Notes: generated from the sequence alone by a model not told the origin. 64,000 nucleotides of DNA from Limnobacter parvus (GCF_024623725.1 NZ_JANKHG010000018.1:308602-372601), one strand, 5' to 3'; shown: positions 1 to 11,823, counted from the first letter of the stretch. Numbers and translations: made by a program.

Positions 1-909
1 GAACACACCAAAGCATGGACCAAAATGCAGTGGCTGATGTTGGCACTGCGCGAAAAGGTAATCAATCTGCAAGCGCCCACGCGCGCATTTCAAGTGGGTG
101 AACACCATTACGACACAGGCAATGACTTGTTTGAGGCCATGCTCGATCCACTGATGATTTACTCTTGTGGGTATTGGGAAAAGGCGACCAATCTGGAAGA
201 AGCCCAGCTTCACAAACTCGACATGATTTGCCGCAAGCTTCAACTCAAGCCAGGCGAGAAACTACTCGACATTGGTTGTGGCTGGGGTGGACTGGCCTGG
301 TACGCCGCCACACATTTTGATGTTCAGGTACTGGGCATTACAGTTTCGGCCCAGCAACAGGCCTATGCACGTGCACGGTGTAAAGGCCTATTCGTAGACA
401 TCGAATTAATCGACTACCGCGACTTGAAAGGGCAGTTTGACAAAGTAGTTTCCGTAGGCATGTTTGAACACGTGGGCTTGAAAAACTACCCGGATTACTT
501 TGACGCTGTGCACAGGCTGATGAATCCGCAGGGGCTTTTTTTATTACACACAATCGGCGGATTCAACAAAACCGAGGCCACAGACCCCTGGATTGACAAG
601 TACATTTTCCCGAACGGAAAAATTCCATCGCCCGGCGAAATTACAGAACACATCGACGGCAAACTGGTGCTGGAAGACTGGCACAATTTTGGTGGCGATT
701 ATGACAAAACACTCATGGCCTGGTATGCCAATTTCAAACAAGCATGGCCCAAACTGGAATCTGCCTACGATGAACGATTTGGTCGCATGTGGACTTACTA
801 CCTGAACACCTGCGCAGCCTATTTTCGATCGCGCAAAGGCATGTTGTGGCAGCTCGTATTCAGCCGTCAGGAACGTGAAACCACCTATCGAAGTATTCGG
901 CCTTCTTAA
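1..909 (+). CDS. cfa: Cyclopropane-fatty-acyl-phospholipid synthase, 5' end cut by window edge
   Basis: Methylates the double bond of unsaturated phospholipid acyl chains in the membrane using S-adenosylmethionine. The frame is open from the first base of the window; the first in-frame ATG is at 25, but codons before it read on without a stop, so the true start lies upstream. About 300 residues are visible against roughly 380 for E. coli Cfa, so about 80 N-terminal residues are missing. The SAM-binding motif LDIGCGWGG follows the family signature HYDTGNDLF by about 50 residues, and GMFEHVG and the C-terminal RSRKGMLWQ segment are also typical. The gene ends in a 4-base convergent overlap with the exporter gene on the other strand. 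Confident in family. Confidence 0.93.
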   Translation, partial: EHTKAWTKMQWLMLALREKVINLQAPTRAFQVGEHHYDTGNDLFEAMLDPLMIYSCGYWEKATNLEEAQLHKLDMICRKLQLKPGEKLLDIGCGWGGLAWYAATHFDVQVLGITVSAQQQAYARARCKGLFVDIELIDYRDLKGQFDKVVSVGMFEHVGLKNYPDYFDAVHRLMNPQGLFLLHTIGGFNKTEATDPWIDKYIFPNGKIPSPGEITEHIDGKLVLEDWHNFGGDYDKTLMAWYANFKQAWPKLESAYDERFGRMWTYYLNTCAAYFRSRKGMLWQLVFSRQERETTYRSIRPS

Positions 910-2411
910 TGGGTCAAATGAAGGTGTTTCAAACTTCGGTAAGCCAGAACACTGGCCAACAGCATCACCACCACACCAGCAATTGAAATGAGCTGCATGC
1001 CTTCCATGAATGCACTGCGTGCAGCCAGCAAAAGCGTGGCTTGCTCTGCCACAGGCAACTGAACCATTGACGCCACAGCTCCACCCAAAGTGTCCTGTGC
1101 AGCACGCAACACTTCGGCAGGCCACTCAGGCTGCAACAAATCGTTCATTCGCGCCCGGTAAATTGCCACGCCAATGCTGCCGAACACCGCAATGCCCACA
1201 GCACCTCCAAATTCAGCCCCGGTTTCCGCCAAGGCAGAGGCCGAGCCCGCCCGCTCCGGGGGCGCGCTGCTGATAATCAATTCCGTGCCCAGAGTGAACA
1301 TGGGCGCCAGTCCCAAAGCCAACACCACAGTGGCACCCACCAGCAAAGTCATGTTCGGCTGCACAGTCAACAAGGCAAGGCCTGCAAAACCAGCCGCAGT
1401 GCCCAGCAAACCCAACACCACAAGGCGAGCCTGCCCCAGGCGGGCAGCAAGCCATGGTGTTACATTGGTGCCCACCACAAAAGCCAAAGCCCAGGGTACG
1501 GTCCACGCGCCAGCCACCAAAGGGCTTAACCCCAGCACCAGCTGCAAGTACTGTGCAATGTACACATACACACCAAACATGGTCAGGCAACTTAACAAGT
1601 ACGTGCCCAATACCGCGACAAATCCTGGTGCCTTGAACAGGTTCAAGTCGATTAATGGATGACTCAGGTTTTTCTGTCGCCTTACAAACCAAGTACCCAA
1701 GGTCAAACCCATCGCCAAACACATCACACTCAACAGGCTGAAACCATTTTCTGCAGTGTGCTTCAACGCATAAATTACAAACAACACGGCCGCCAGTGAA
1801 AGCACCGCGCTTGAAATGTCCAGGCGGCCGGCAGTCTCATCTTTGTACTCCGGCAGCAGGCGAGGTGCCAGAACCAGCAAAAGAATCATCACTGGCACGT
1901 TGATTAAAAACACCGAGCCCCACCAAAAATATTCCAGCAATACACCGCCCACCAAGGGTCCCATGACTGCACCGATCGAAAAACTGCTGATCCAGATACC
2001 AATCGCCTTCATGCGTTCAGCGGGATCATCAAACATGTTTCGAATCAATGAAAGCGTCGACGGCGCAATGGTTGCCCCTGCCAAACCGTGAAGTGCCCGG
2101 GTCACAATCAACATTTCAGCGCTGTTTGAAAACGCCGCCAACACCGAAGCAACTCCAAAGGCAGTTGCACCAATCATCAGCAATTTGCGCCGACCAATTC
2201 TGTCGCCCAAGGTGCCCATGGTGATTAAAGCCCCTGCCACCATGAAACCGTATATGTCGACGATCCAAAGTAGTTGTGCGCTGCTGGGTTGAAGGTCTGC
2301 ACTGATGGCCGGTATCGCCAGGTTCAACACCGTCAGGTCCATGGAATACAGCACGCAAGCCAATGAAATGACAGTGAGTCCAAGCCATTTTGAATTGTCT
2401 GGTTTGCTCAA
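906..2411 (-). CDS. MFS multidrug exporter, DHA2 (EmrB/SmvA) family
   Basis: A 501-residue inner-membrane proton antiporter that probably expels cationic or hydrophobic drugs. Hydrophobicity suggests 14 transmembrane helices, as expected for DHA2 transporters. The first helix carries the family pattern SMDLTVLNLAIP, followed by the loop motif GDRIGRRKLL between helices 2 and 3 and the antiporter motif C-like GPLVGG in helix 5. The length and the opening SKWLGLTVISLACVLYSMD resemble SmvA (methyl viologen/quaternary ammonium exporter), but substrate cannot be read from sequence. No adjacent regulator gene is seen; its promoter must lie in the 2412-2754 gap. Confidence 0.88.
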   Translation of the reverse strand: MSKPDNSKWLGLTVISLACVLYSMDLTVLNLAIPAISADLQPSSAQLLWIVDIYGFMVAGALITMGTLGDRIGRRKLLMIGATAFGVASVLAAFSNSAEMLIVTRALHGLAGATIAPSTLSLIRNMFDDPAERMKAIGIWISSFSIGAVMGPLVGGVLLEYFWWGSVFLINVPVMILLLVLAPRLLPEYKDETAGRLDISSAVLSLAAVLFVIYALKHTAENGFSLLSVMCLAMGLTLGTWFVRRQKNLSHPLIDLNLFKAPGFVAVLGTYLLSCLTMFGVYVYIAQYLQLVLGLSPLVAGAWTVPWALAFVVGTNVTPWLAARLGQARLVVLGLLGTAAGFAGLALLTVQPNMTLLVGATVVLALGLAPMFTLGTELIISSAPPERAGSASALAETGAEFGGAVGIAVFGSIGVAIYRARMNDLLQPEWPAEVLRAAQDTLGGAVASMVQLPVAEQATLLLAARSAFMEGMQLISIAGVVVMLLASVLAYRSLKHLHLTH

Positions 2412-2754
2412 TTTGAATCCAATAAAGTTGCATCAGTGAACAGCACCAAAGCTTACTGTTTTCCTTGAGCCCTTGGAATAGGAAACGGCCAACCGAAATT
2501 AGTTGACCAGCGGTGATCGACATGAATTGCCAAAAGCTATTTTTCAACAAACTCACTAACGTCGCGGTTCTAGAGGATGTTTATCCGACTGTTCTTCTGA
2601 CTAATATTTCGTACATGCAGAAGTCACGGTTGATGTAAATCTGACTAAGAAAAAGTAGGTTGCCCGTAAAGTTACAGGCCCTTTTTTGAGGGCTTTGCAA
2701 GAATAAGCTTACGCAAATACGCTGTTTCAAAGGAACTAGACAGGGATCTTCACC
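2412..2754. other. AT-rich intergenic stretch between exporter and orphan gene
   Basis: 343 bases with no supported gene. It holds the promoter region of the minus-strand exporter and of the plus-strand orphan gene. Positions 2483-2502 carry a 20-base element that recurs with two changes at 3718-3737, on the far side of the orphan gene. A small GCCC-TTTTTTGA-GGGC inverted repeat lies just upstream of the orphan gene. I see no clear sigma70 promoter. Confidence 0.5.
2483..2502 (+). repeat. Copy 1 of a 20-base repeat flanking the orphan gene
   Basis: AAACGGCCAACCGAAATTAG. It matches 18 of 20 bases at 3718-3737. With the following bases it forms an imperfect hairpin (GGCCAAC / GTTGACC), so both copies are palindromic elements. 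The origin is unknown; it could be a REP-like element or the edge of a small inserted segment. Confidence 0.5.
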
Positions 2755-3564
2755 ATGACGAATACAACGTCTCGCAACATATCCAAAGAAATATCCATAT
2801 TCACCTTACTAACAGTAAGTTTTTTCTACCTGTTCATTGGAAACGTCACCGGTGTCTCAGCGCAATCAACAAAGAACATCAACAAACCTGATTGCCAGCT
2901 AAAAGACGGAGTTTACGAACTAAAAGGCTCAACATACAGAGTGGATGTTACCCAAAGTAAAGACACACTGACTTTCAAAGAAGCAAACAAAACCTCAATT
3001 TACCAGCATGTTGGCAACTGCGAATATAGCTATACAAATCCTAACAATGGCATTACTTATCTTGCTAGGCCGGACAAAGGGTCGGTAGTTCTTTACAAAC
3101 CAGGGCAGGCAGCAAATGAACACACTCGGCTTGTTCTTTTGAGTCAAAAACCAACAGCAAGCAAGTGCACAGGGATTCCACTGACAGTTGAAAATCCGGA
3201 TTCTTTGCACCCTGGTGAGGTTGCTTTATATGGTTTAACTCGTCAAGAAACTGCCAAATATGTGGGAACTTACAAGGCAAACGATCGGAATGCTCCACGA
3301 ACCATATTAAATGCTGATGGAACCGGAGTTTTCGAAGTCTACGGAGCGCCCGCGCCAGCCTTTGTTTACCAAATCGAATCTTGGTACATCCAGGCAAACT
3401 GCGATGGTACTGCTATCACCACTGACTATGAAGCAGCAAAAGCCTATTTCATAATCTTAAAGTTGGAACGACCCTATCAGAATAGCATCTGGCTACGGCA
3501 CAGCTTTGCAGTTACAAAATCCAATCAAAGTGCTTTTCATTTGGATCGTGCTAAGCAGCCATAA
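2755..3564 (+). CDS. Hypothetical secreted protein, AT-rich orphan
   Basis: A 269-residue protein I do not recognise. The N-terminus has charged residues, a hydrophobic stretch (about residues 13-31) and a likely signal-peptidase site after VSA (about residue 36), so export to the periplasm or beyond is likely. The mature part contains several cysteines, is rich in Thr/Asn/Lys and Tyr, and lacks transmembrane helices. Base composition is visibly more AT-rich than gyrB or the exporter next to it, and codon choice is less biased, suggesting transfer or weak selection. It stands alone between two AT-rich gaps and is flanked by related 20-base repeats. Function unknown; real gene status is supported by the signal peptide and length. 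Confidence 0.65.
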   Translation: MTNTTSRNISKEISIFTLLTVSFFYLFIGNVTGVSAQSTKNINKPDCQLKDGVYELKGSTYRVDVTQSKDTLTFKEANKTSIYQHVGNCEYSYTNPNNGITYLARPDKGSVVLYKPGQAANEHTRLVLLSQKPTASKCTGIPLTVENPDSLHPGEVALYGLTRQETAKYVGTYKANDRNAPRTILNADGTGVFEVYGAPAPAFVYQIESWYIQANCDGTAITTDYEAAKAYFIILKLERPYQNSIWLRHSFAVTKSNQSAFHLDRAKQP

Positions 3565-3717
3565 TTTTTCATAGCCTCCATTTGATCTTACACAGGTGGC
3601 TTTTGGTGCAGTGTCCTAAAAGCTCCTGTAATGCCAGTGCAAGGGCTGACTGGAAATTAACCTCTTCTATGATCAAGGACAAATTCTGTCAAATCAATAA
3701 TCTTTTGTATGAAATAA

Positions 3718-3743
3718 AAACGGCCAACCAAAGTTAGCCGTTT
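3718..3743 (-). terminator. Hairpin terminator of gyrB; contains copy 2 of the 20-base repeat
   Basis: An 11-base stem with one mismatch (AAACGGCCAAC / GTTAGCCGTTT) and a CAAA loop. Read on the minus strand it ends in CCGTTTTTATTTC, a good rho-independent terminator about 80 bases after the gyrB stop. The left arm and loop are the second copy of the 20-base element at 2483-2502. Confidence 0.65.
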
Positions 3744-3770
3744 CTCTATATCTCAAAGTTCGAAAAAGGT

Positions 3771-3804
3771 TGGCCAACTATTTAACAAAACTGGCCAACT
3801 ATTT
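3771..3804 (+). repeat. Direct repeat TGGCCAACTATTT, two copies
   Basis: The 13-mer occurs at 3771-3783 and 3792-3804, a 21-base period, directly downstream of gyrB. Its TGGCCAAC core is also part of the hairpin at 3718-3743, so the same core appears three times in about 90 bases. Confidence 0.6.
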
Positions 3805-3821
3805 CTTCGCTCTACAATCGC

Positions 3822-6374
<2,553 letters not shown>

Positions 6375-7481
6375 TTAAATACGCATGGGCATAACGACGT
6401 ATTTGAAGTCGTCTTTGCCTGGAGTGGTCACCAATGCACTGCTGTTTCCGTCCTGCAACGTAAACTGCACGGTGTCCGACTTGAGGTTGTTCAACACATC
6501 CAACAGGTAGTTTACGTTAAAACCCACATCAATCTCGGGCCCTTGGTACTCGACTTCCATTTCATCCCGTGCTTCTTCCTGATCCGAGTTGTTGGCCACA
6601 ATGGTCAAACCATTTGCACCCAATACCCAACGAATGCCTCGGAACTTGTCGCTGGTCAAAATCGAAGCCCGCTGCAAAGAATGCAAGAGGGCATCGCGCG
6701 CAATTACCACATGATGTTGATGGGTTTTGGGAATAACCCGCTGGTAATCGGGGAATTTCCCTTCCACCAGTTTGGTGATCAATGTGATATCGGAAAATGA
6801 GAACTTGGCCTGGTTACTGGCCAAATCGATCGTTACTGGGTCATCAGTTTCATTCAATAAACGCGACAGTTCCAGCACGGTTTTACGAGGAATGATCACT
6901 TCATGTTTGGATGCTCCGCCTTGTCCGGGCGCATCGGCGTAAGCCAACCTGTGCCCATCTGTCGCCACCGCACGAACGCAGGCACTTTCAATGACCAGCA
7001 GTACACCGTTCAGGTAATACCGCAAATCTTGTTGGGCCATGGAAAAATGCACCATGCCCAGCAAATTTTTAAGCATTTTCTGCGGCAAGCTGATTTGTGT
7101 TACCCATTCTTTGGGTTCCTGAACCAATGGAAAATCTTCCGCAGGCAGAGTTTGCAATGCAAAACGGCTTTTTTTGGCCTGCACTGACATCTTTTTGCCT
7201 TCCAGTTTCACCATCACATCCGAGTCTTCGGGCAGTGATCTCAAAATATCCAGGAATTTTCTCGCAGCCACAGTGGTAGCCGTGTTTTCACCGCCTCCAC
7301 CAACTTCAGCGCTGGTTTGAATCTGCATTTCAATGTCTGAAGACAACAGGGTTAGCAAGCCACCTTCTTTCTTCAACAAAATATTGGCTAACACAGGCAA
7401 TGTGTTTCGACGTTCGACAATGTTGCTAACGATTTGCAGCTTTCGAACCAATGCATCGCGTGAGCTATGAATTAATTCCAT
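6375..7481 (-). CDS. dnaN: DNA polymerase III beta subunit (sliding clamp)
   Basis: Forms the homodimeric ring that tethers polymerase III to DNA. 368 residues, the usual length (E. coli 366). The three-fold clamp architecture is recognisable, with the N-terminal RNTLPVLANIL segment, TDGHRLA in the middle domain and the C-terminal YVVMPMRI tail that forms part of the protein-binding groove. It lies between dnaA and gyrB on the same strand, with the probable oriC and its own promoter in the 228-base gap upstream. Confidence 0.98.
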   Translation of the reverse strand: MELIHSSRDALVRKLQIVSNIVERRNTLPVLANILLKKEGGLLTLLSSDIEMQIQTSAEVGGGGENTATTVAARKFLDILRSLPEDSDVMVKLEGKKMSVQAKKSRFALQTLPAEDFPLVQEPKEWVTQISLPQKMLKNLLGMVHFSMAQQDLRYYLNGVLLVIESACVRAVATDGHRLAYADAPGQGGASKHEVIIPRKTVLELSRLLNETDDPVTIDLASNQAKFSFSDITLITKLVEGKFPDYQRVIPKTHQHHVVIARDALLHSLQRASILTSDKFRGIRWVLGANGLTIVANNSDQEEARDEMEVEYQGPEIDVGFNVNYLLDVLNNLKSDTVQFTLQDGNSSALVTTPGKDDFKYVVMPMRI

Positions 7482-7709
7482 TTAATATTTCCTTATAGGA
7501 TTAGTTAATAGAGTTGCTTCATTTATGTGGACAACTCCATTTTTCCCTTTGAATTGAGTTTCTTAGGTTCTTTCAAAACTGGTGTAGAACTTCCGGGACT
7601 CGATCTGGACTCTGTGGATAACTTTTCCCGGATATTCAATTTTCATTTTTTTCTGTGGATAACTCGACTGCTTGTGCACCGTTGTTACATACTTTTCCAC
7701 AATTCTAAA
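7482..7709. other. oriC: Probable replication origin (oriC) between dnaN and dnaA
   Basis: The 228-base gap has two exact DnaA boxes (TGTGGATAA at 7613-7621 and 7654-7662) and two one-mismatch boxes (around 7526-7534 and TTTTCCACA at 7693-7701). Between and beside them are T-rich runs (7634-7653) that could unwind. Gene orientation agrees: gyrB and dnaN run left, while rpmH through the atp operon and rep run right, so most highly expressed genes would be co-directional with forks leaving this point. The dnaA-rpmH gap has no such boxes. Origin activity is inferred, not shown. Confidence 0.65.
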
Positions 7710-9164
7710 TCAACCTTTTAATGTTTGGTCCAGCACATGCAGTGCATGATTCAACTCTGCAGATTGATTGCGCAATTCGGAAATTTTATTTACGGCATGT
7801 AGCACGGTCGTGTGGTCTCGCCCACCAAACAGCTCTCCAATCTCGACATAGCTTTTTTCTGTTAACTCTTTGGCCAGGTACATGGCCACTTGGCGTGGTA
7901 ACACAATTTGAGCCTGTCGACGTTTCGAAAACATGTCAGCCACTTTGATTTTGTAGTAATCGGCCACGGTTTTCTGGATGGAGTCGACCGAAACCTGTCC
8001 ATGGTGAACAGAAATCATGTCGCGCAGTGCTTCACGCACCAAATCCATGGTCACAGGCTTGTTGTGGAAGCTGGCAAAGGCCATGATGCGGCGCAACGCA
8101 CCTTCCAGTTCACGAATGTTACTGCGCATGTGTTTGGCCACGAAAAAAGCCACATCGTCTGAAAATTGGATTTTTTGCTGTTCGGCTTTCTTCAATAGAA
8201 TGGCCACACGCATTTCCAGTTCAGGCGGTTCGATCGCAACTGTCAGGCCACTGTTAAAGCGAGAAATCAAGCGATCATCCATGCCCTGAATGTCTTTGGG
8301 ATAGGTGTCGCTGGTAATGATGATTTGCTTCTTGGCGGCAATTAGTTGCTCAAATGCATAGAAAAATTCTTCCTGGGTGCGGCTTTTGCCACCAAAGAAC
8401 TGAATGTCATCGATAAGCAGCAAATCGAGTGAGTAATAGGAGCGTTTGAATTCTTCAAAAGCTTTTTTCTGATAGGCCTTCACCACATCGCTGACATATT
8501 GTTCCGCGTGAATGTAGCGAATTTGGGTATTGGGGTTTTGTTCCAGCAGGCGGTTGCCGATGGAATGAATCAGGTGGGTTTTGCCCAGACCAACGCCACC
8601 ATACAAAAACAGGGGGTTGTAGGAAACGCCGGGATTGGAAGCCACTTGTTCAGCCGCAGCCCTGGCCAGCTGGTTGGCTCGACCGGACACAAAGTTGGAA
8701 AAACAAAGGTCCCTGTTCAAGCGGCTGCGTTCATATACTGTGGCCGCAATTTCATCACGTTTTACCGCTGCCACTTTTGGGGCGCCCTGCAAGGCTGCTT
8801 CACTGCTGGTTTTTGCAGCCGAGGGCTGCGGGGCCATCAAGGGGCTGGCTTGTTTGGCCGCCACTTGCCATTGAATGGCCATGTCACATCCAAAAAATTC
8901 CGTGGCCAGTTCATTAAACCGTCCCCCGTAATTATTAAGTACCCAATCCAGTTTGAATCGGTTGGGCGCAGCCATGCTCAGGCTTGCGGTGTTTTCATCA
9001 AATTCAACCACACTGAGTGGTTCGATCCACAGCTTGATTTGTTGAGCGGGAATTTCCTTCCGAAGCGCTTCAACACAGTGGTCCCAGAATTGATCAATCA
9101 CGTTATGGATAGCCTTATTTTTCGGATGAACTGCTTTGCAGGAATTTGAAACATAGCGTTCCAT
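7710..9164 (-). CDS. dnaA: Chromosomal replication initiator DnaA
   Basis: AAA+ ATPase that binds DnaA boxes and opens oriC. Domain I (helicase/partner binding) is the [13 protein letters not shown] region, followed by a variable Ala/Pro linker. Walker A is GGVGLGKT, Walker B is [10 protein letters not shown], and the DNA-binding domain IV has the signature [10 protein letters not shown]. Three starts are possible: TTG at 9173, ATG at 9164 and GTG at 9101. I chose the ATG because a GGGGG run sits 10 bases before it; the GTG would give an N-terminus closer to many relatives. It is transcribed away from rpmH and toward dnaN. Confidence 0.97.
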   Translation of the reverse strand: MERYVSNSCKAVHPKNKAIHNVIDQFWDHCVEALRKEIPAQQIKLWIEPLSVVEFDENTASLSMAAPNRFKLDWVLNNYGGRFNELATEFFGCDMAIQWQVAAKQASPLMAPQPSAAKTSSEAALQGAPKVAAVKRDEIAATVYERSRLNRDLCFSNFVSGRANQLARAAAEQVASNPGVSYNPLFLYGGVGLGKTHLIHSIGNRLLEQNPNTQIRYIHAEQYVSDVVKAYQKKAFEEFKRSYYSLDLLLIDDIQFFGGKSRTQEEFFYAFEQLIAAKKQIIITSDTYPKDIQGMDDRLISRFNSGLTVAIEPPELEMRVAILLKKAEQQKIQFSDDVAFFVAKHMRSNIRELEGALRRIMAFASFHNKPVTMDLVREALRDMISVHHGQVSVDSIQKTVADYYKIKVADMFSKRRQAQIVLPRQVAMYLAKELTEKSYVEIGELFGGRDHTTVLHAVNKISELRNQSAELNHALHVLDQTLKG

Positions 9165-9252
9165 TGTATCCAAACCCCCACGGATTGAGTGGCCGATTCA
9201 TCGCCTTGCAGTGAACTTGAAGATTTTTCTAGGTTTTTCACGAATTTGCCTC

Positions 9253-9258
9253 TATAAT
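9253..9258 (+). promoter_or_regulatory. -10 element upstream of rpmH
   Basis: A perfect TATAAT lies 115 bases before the rpmH start codon. The region 16-18 bases upstream has no good -35 hexamer, so only the -10 can be supported. It would drive rpmH-rnpA-yidD-yidC. Confidence 0.45.
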
Positions 9259-9372
9259 TTTGGGTTCCCTTGGTGCCTGCTTTGAGATACTCGGCAACGC
9301 GCTGAATGACGCACCAGGTAACACCCTATTTTTTCCGCCAAATTTTAAGCCCATGTGGGCCAGAGGCTTGCC

Positions 9373-9507
9373 ATGAAACGCACTTATCAACCTTCTAAAG
9401 TTCGCCGTTCAAGAACACACGGCTTTTTGGTACGTTCACGCACCCGCGGTGGTCGTGCAGTACTGCGCGCACGTCGCTCCAAAGGCCGCGCACGCTTGGC
9501 TGTTTAA
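9373..9507 (+). CDS. rpmH: 50S ribosomal protein L34
   Basis: A 44-residue, strongly basic ribosomal protein, the standard length. It begins [18 protein letters not shown] and ends [12 protein letters not shown], both hallmark L34 segments. It opens the plus-strand cluster rpmH-rnpA-yidD-yidC-mnmE, the conserved arrangement next to dnaA in proteobacteria. It is too short to appear in simple long-ORF lists. Confidence 0.98.
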   Translation: MKRTYQPSKVRRSRTHGFLVRSRTRGGRAVLRARRSKGRARLAV

Positions 9508-9532
9508 GCCGTGAAGCTTTGAATATTCTGAA

Positions 9533-9901
9533 TTGCACGGGGTGGGTTCCGGGTCGAACGCGACGAAAATCACTCGATCTGAAACATTTGGCGGTTTGTT
9601 AAAAACAAGGCCAGTTGCCAAAACAGACCGATTGATGCTCCACGCATTGTTCCAAGAAACCCCTCCCCAATTCGGAATTTTAATACCCAAACGCTTGGCC
9701 AAACGGGCAGTCGACAGAAACACCTTGAAGCGGTTAATCCGCCATGCCTGCCAAGATGCGCTGGGTGAATACCAAGGCAAATTCTTGGTTCGGTTAAGCA
9801 AACCAGTCAAGGCAATAGGTCAGTCAGATCGAGCGGCATGGTGGACAGAACTCCAACAACTTTTCAGCGATCTATCACGGCGCGTGCCATCACAGCGTTA
9901 A
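9533..9901 (+). CDS. rnpA: Ribonuclease P protein component
   Basis: Basic protein that assists the catalytic RNA of RNase P in cutting the 5' leader from pre-tRNA. 122 residues if started at TTG 9533; an in-frame TGA seven codons upstream limits the start to this TTG or later codons. The family core is present as GILIPKRLAKRAVDRNTLKRLIRHA (cited here as the segment around residues 49-73), matching the RNR motif region in which Arg and Asn contact RNA. It lies 25 bases after rpmH and overlaps yidD, as is usual. Confidence 0.93.
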   Translation: MHGVGSGSNATKITRSETFGGLLKTRPVAKTDRLMLHALFQETPPQFGILIPKRLAKRAVDRNTLKRLIRHACQDALGEYQGKFLVRLSKPVKAIGQSDRAAWWTELQQLFSDLSRRVPSQR

Positions 9902-10113
9902 TTCGTGGTTATCAGCTTGCAGTTAGCCCTCTTTTCCCGCCATCTTGTCGTTTTTACCCCAGTTGCTCGGAATATGCGCTTGATGCAGTTAAAATTCATG
10001 GCGCATGGAAAGGCGCGGTCCTGTCACTGGGCCGCATTTGTCGATGCAATCCCTGGAATGCTGGCGGGCTGGACCCTGTTCCCGAAGCCAAACGCCCCGG
10101 TCACGAATCTTAG
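9838..10113 (+). CDS. yidD: Membrane protein insertion efficiency factor YidD
   Basis: A small inner-membrane-associated protein linked to YidC-dependent insertion. 91 residues with the family pattern RGYQLAVSPLFPPSCRFYPSCSEYA, a cysteine-rich segment at about residues 23-47, then GRICRCNPWNAGG. Its start overlaps the end of rnpA by 64 bases in another frame, the usual coupling in this cluster, and yidC follows after 15 bases. Confidence 0.95.
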   Translation: MVDRTPTTFQRSITARAITALIRGYQLAVSPLFPPSCRFYPSCSEYALDAVKIHGAWKGAVLSLGRICRCNPWNAGGLDPVPEAKRPGHES

Positions 10114-10128
10114 TAATTAAGGATTTAA

Positions 10129-11823
10129 ATGGAAACGCGCAGGCTAGTCCTTTTGATGATATTCAGTTTGTCCCTGATCATGTTGTGGGACAACTACCAG
10201 GCTTCGATTGGCAAGCCCACCTTGTTTGGCCTTAGCACAGGTGCTTCAACAGTTGATCAAGATGCGGCGACCAAACAAGGTGCTGGCAATGTTGCTGCAA
10301 TCAATGACTTGCCCAACGCCCCTGTTCAAGCGTCCAGCGATGTGCCAGCAGATCCCAACGCAATCGCTGCACCTGCCGTCGAAATTGCGCCGGCTGCACA
10401 AACAATCACTGTGTTAAGCGACGTGCTTGAATTGCAATTTTCCACCCAAGGTGCTCAGTTAATCACGTCAAAGTTACTGAATCACCCAGCTGTTGAAAAT
10501 CCGGAATTGCCTGTTCAGTTGTTTGAGCAGTCAACAAATCGAACCTATGTGGGTCAAGCCGGTTTGGTGGGTGCTGCTGATGCGCCAAATCACCGCACAC
10601 TGTTTGAGCTGCAGCCCGGTGCAACCAGCTTCGCTGCTGGGCAAGACAGTCTTAATTTGGTGTTCAAGGCAACAAGTGGTGGTATTGAAAGCACGTACAA
10701 CTACACCGTGTTCAGGAACCGTTACGACATTGATTTGGCGATCACTGCGCGCAATTTGAATGCCGAACCGGTCTCGCCCAGTGCCTATGTTCAGATCACT
10801 AGGGACGGCAATCCGCTTGAAAGCGATTCGGCTCTGTACGCTACTTTCACTGGCCCTGCCGTTTACACACCCGAGAAAAAATATCAAAAAATTGATTTTG
10901 ACGACATTGCTGATCGCAGTGCCGATTTCGTAAAAACGGCCGACTCTGGTTGGTTGGCCATGATCCAGCATTACTTTGTGTCAGCTGTTATCGGGCAAGA
11001 TGGTCCGCGCGAAAATTACACACGCCAAGTGGACGCCAATTTGTATTCCATCGGTTTGGTCAGCAGCCTGGGTACCTTGGCGCCCGAGCAAACCGCATCT
11101 TACTCTGCAAAAATTTACACGGGCCCACAAGATCAGCGTGTGCTGGAAGCATTGTCCCCAGGTCTTGATCTGGTGGTCGACTATGGTTGGCTTACCGTGA
11201 TTGCACAACCCATTTATTGGCTGCTTGAGAAAATTCACAGTTACATTGGCAACTGGGGATGGGCCATTGTGGTACTTACCATTCTGATCAAATTGATGTT
11301 TTTCCCTTTGTCTGCAGCCAGTTACCGATCGATGGCCAAAATGCGCAAAGTGGGTCCGCGCATGCAAAAGCTTAAGGAACAATACGGCGACGACAAAATG
11401 GGCTTCCAGCGCGCCATGATGGAAATGTACAAGCGAGAAAAGATCAACCCCTTGGGTGGTTGTATGCCAATTCTGGTACAAATTCCGGTGTTTATTGCCT
11501 TGTACTGGGTTTTGCTGGCCAGTGTGGAAATGCGCAACGCGCCCTGGCTGGGTTGGGTCAGCGACTTGGCTGCACCCGATCCCTTCTACATTCTGCCAGT
11601 GGTGATGGCAGTGACCATGTTCATTCAAACCAAATTGAATCCCACGCCACCCGATCCCGTGCAAGCCAAAATCATGATGGTCATGCCCCTGGTATTTTCG
11701 GTCATGTTCATTTTCTTCCCGGCCGGTTTGGTGCTGTACTGGGTTGTGAACAACATTTTGTCGATTGCCCAACAGTGGGTAATTACACGCCAAATTGAGT
11801 CTGCACCCGCAACAGCACGGTGA
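10129..11823 (+). CDS. yidC: Membrane protein insertase YidC
   Basis: Inserts and folds inner-membrane proteins, alone or with SecYEG. 564 residues, typical for Gram-negative YidC. An N-terminal anchor (about residues 5-20) is followed by a linker and the large periplasmic beta domain. The C-terminal insertase core starts near residue 365 (GNWGWAIVVLTILIKL), with the conserved SYRSMAKMRK and cytoplasmic MMEMYKREKINPLGGCMP segments and five helices in all. AAGGA precedes the ATG. The 3' end overlaps the proposed mnmE start by 29 bases. Confidence 0.97.
   Translation: METRRLVLLMIFSLSLIMLWDNYQASIGKPTLFGLSTGASTVDQDAATKQGAGNVAAINDLPNAPVQASSDVPADPNAIAAPAVEIAPAAQTITVLSDVLELQFSTQGAQLITSKLLNHPAVENPELPVQLFEQSTNRTYVGQAGLVGAADAPNHRTLFELQPGATSFAAGQDSLNLVFKATSGGIESTYNYTVFRNRYDIDLAITARNLNAEPVSPSAYVQITRDGNPLESDSALYATFTGPAVYTPEKKYQKIDFDDIADRSADFVKTADSGWLAMIQHYFVSAVIGQDGPRENYTRQVDANLYSIGLVSSLGTLAPEQTASYSAKIYTGPQDQRVLEALSPGLDLVVDYGWLTVIAQPIYWLLEKIHSYIGNWGWAIVVLTILIKLMFFPLSAASYRSMAKMRKVGPRMQKLKEQYGDDKMGFQRAMMEMYKREKINPLGGCMPILVQIPVFIALYWVLLASVEMRNAPWLGWVSDLAAPDPFYILPVVMAVTMFIQTKLNPTPPDPVQAKIMMVMPLVFSVMFIFFPAGLVLYWVVNNILSIAQQWVITRQIESAPATAR

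Noticed and set aside
9174-9372. oriC in the dnaA-rpmH gap
   Set aside because: No TTATCCACA-type boxes on either strand; the dnaN-dnaA gap has several.
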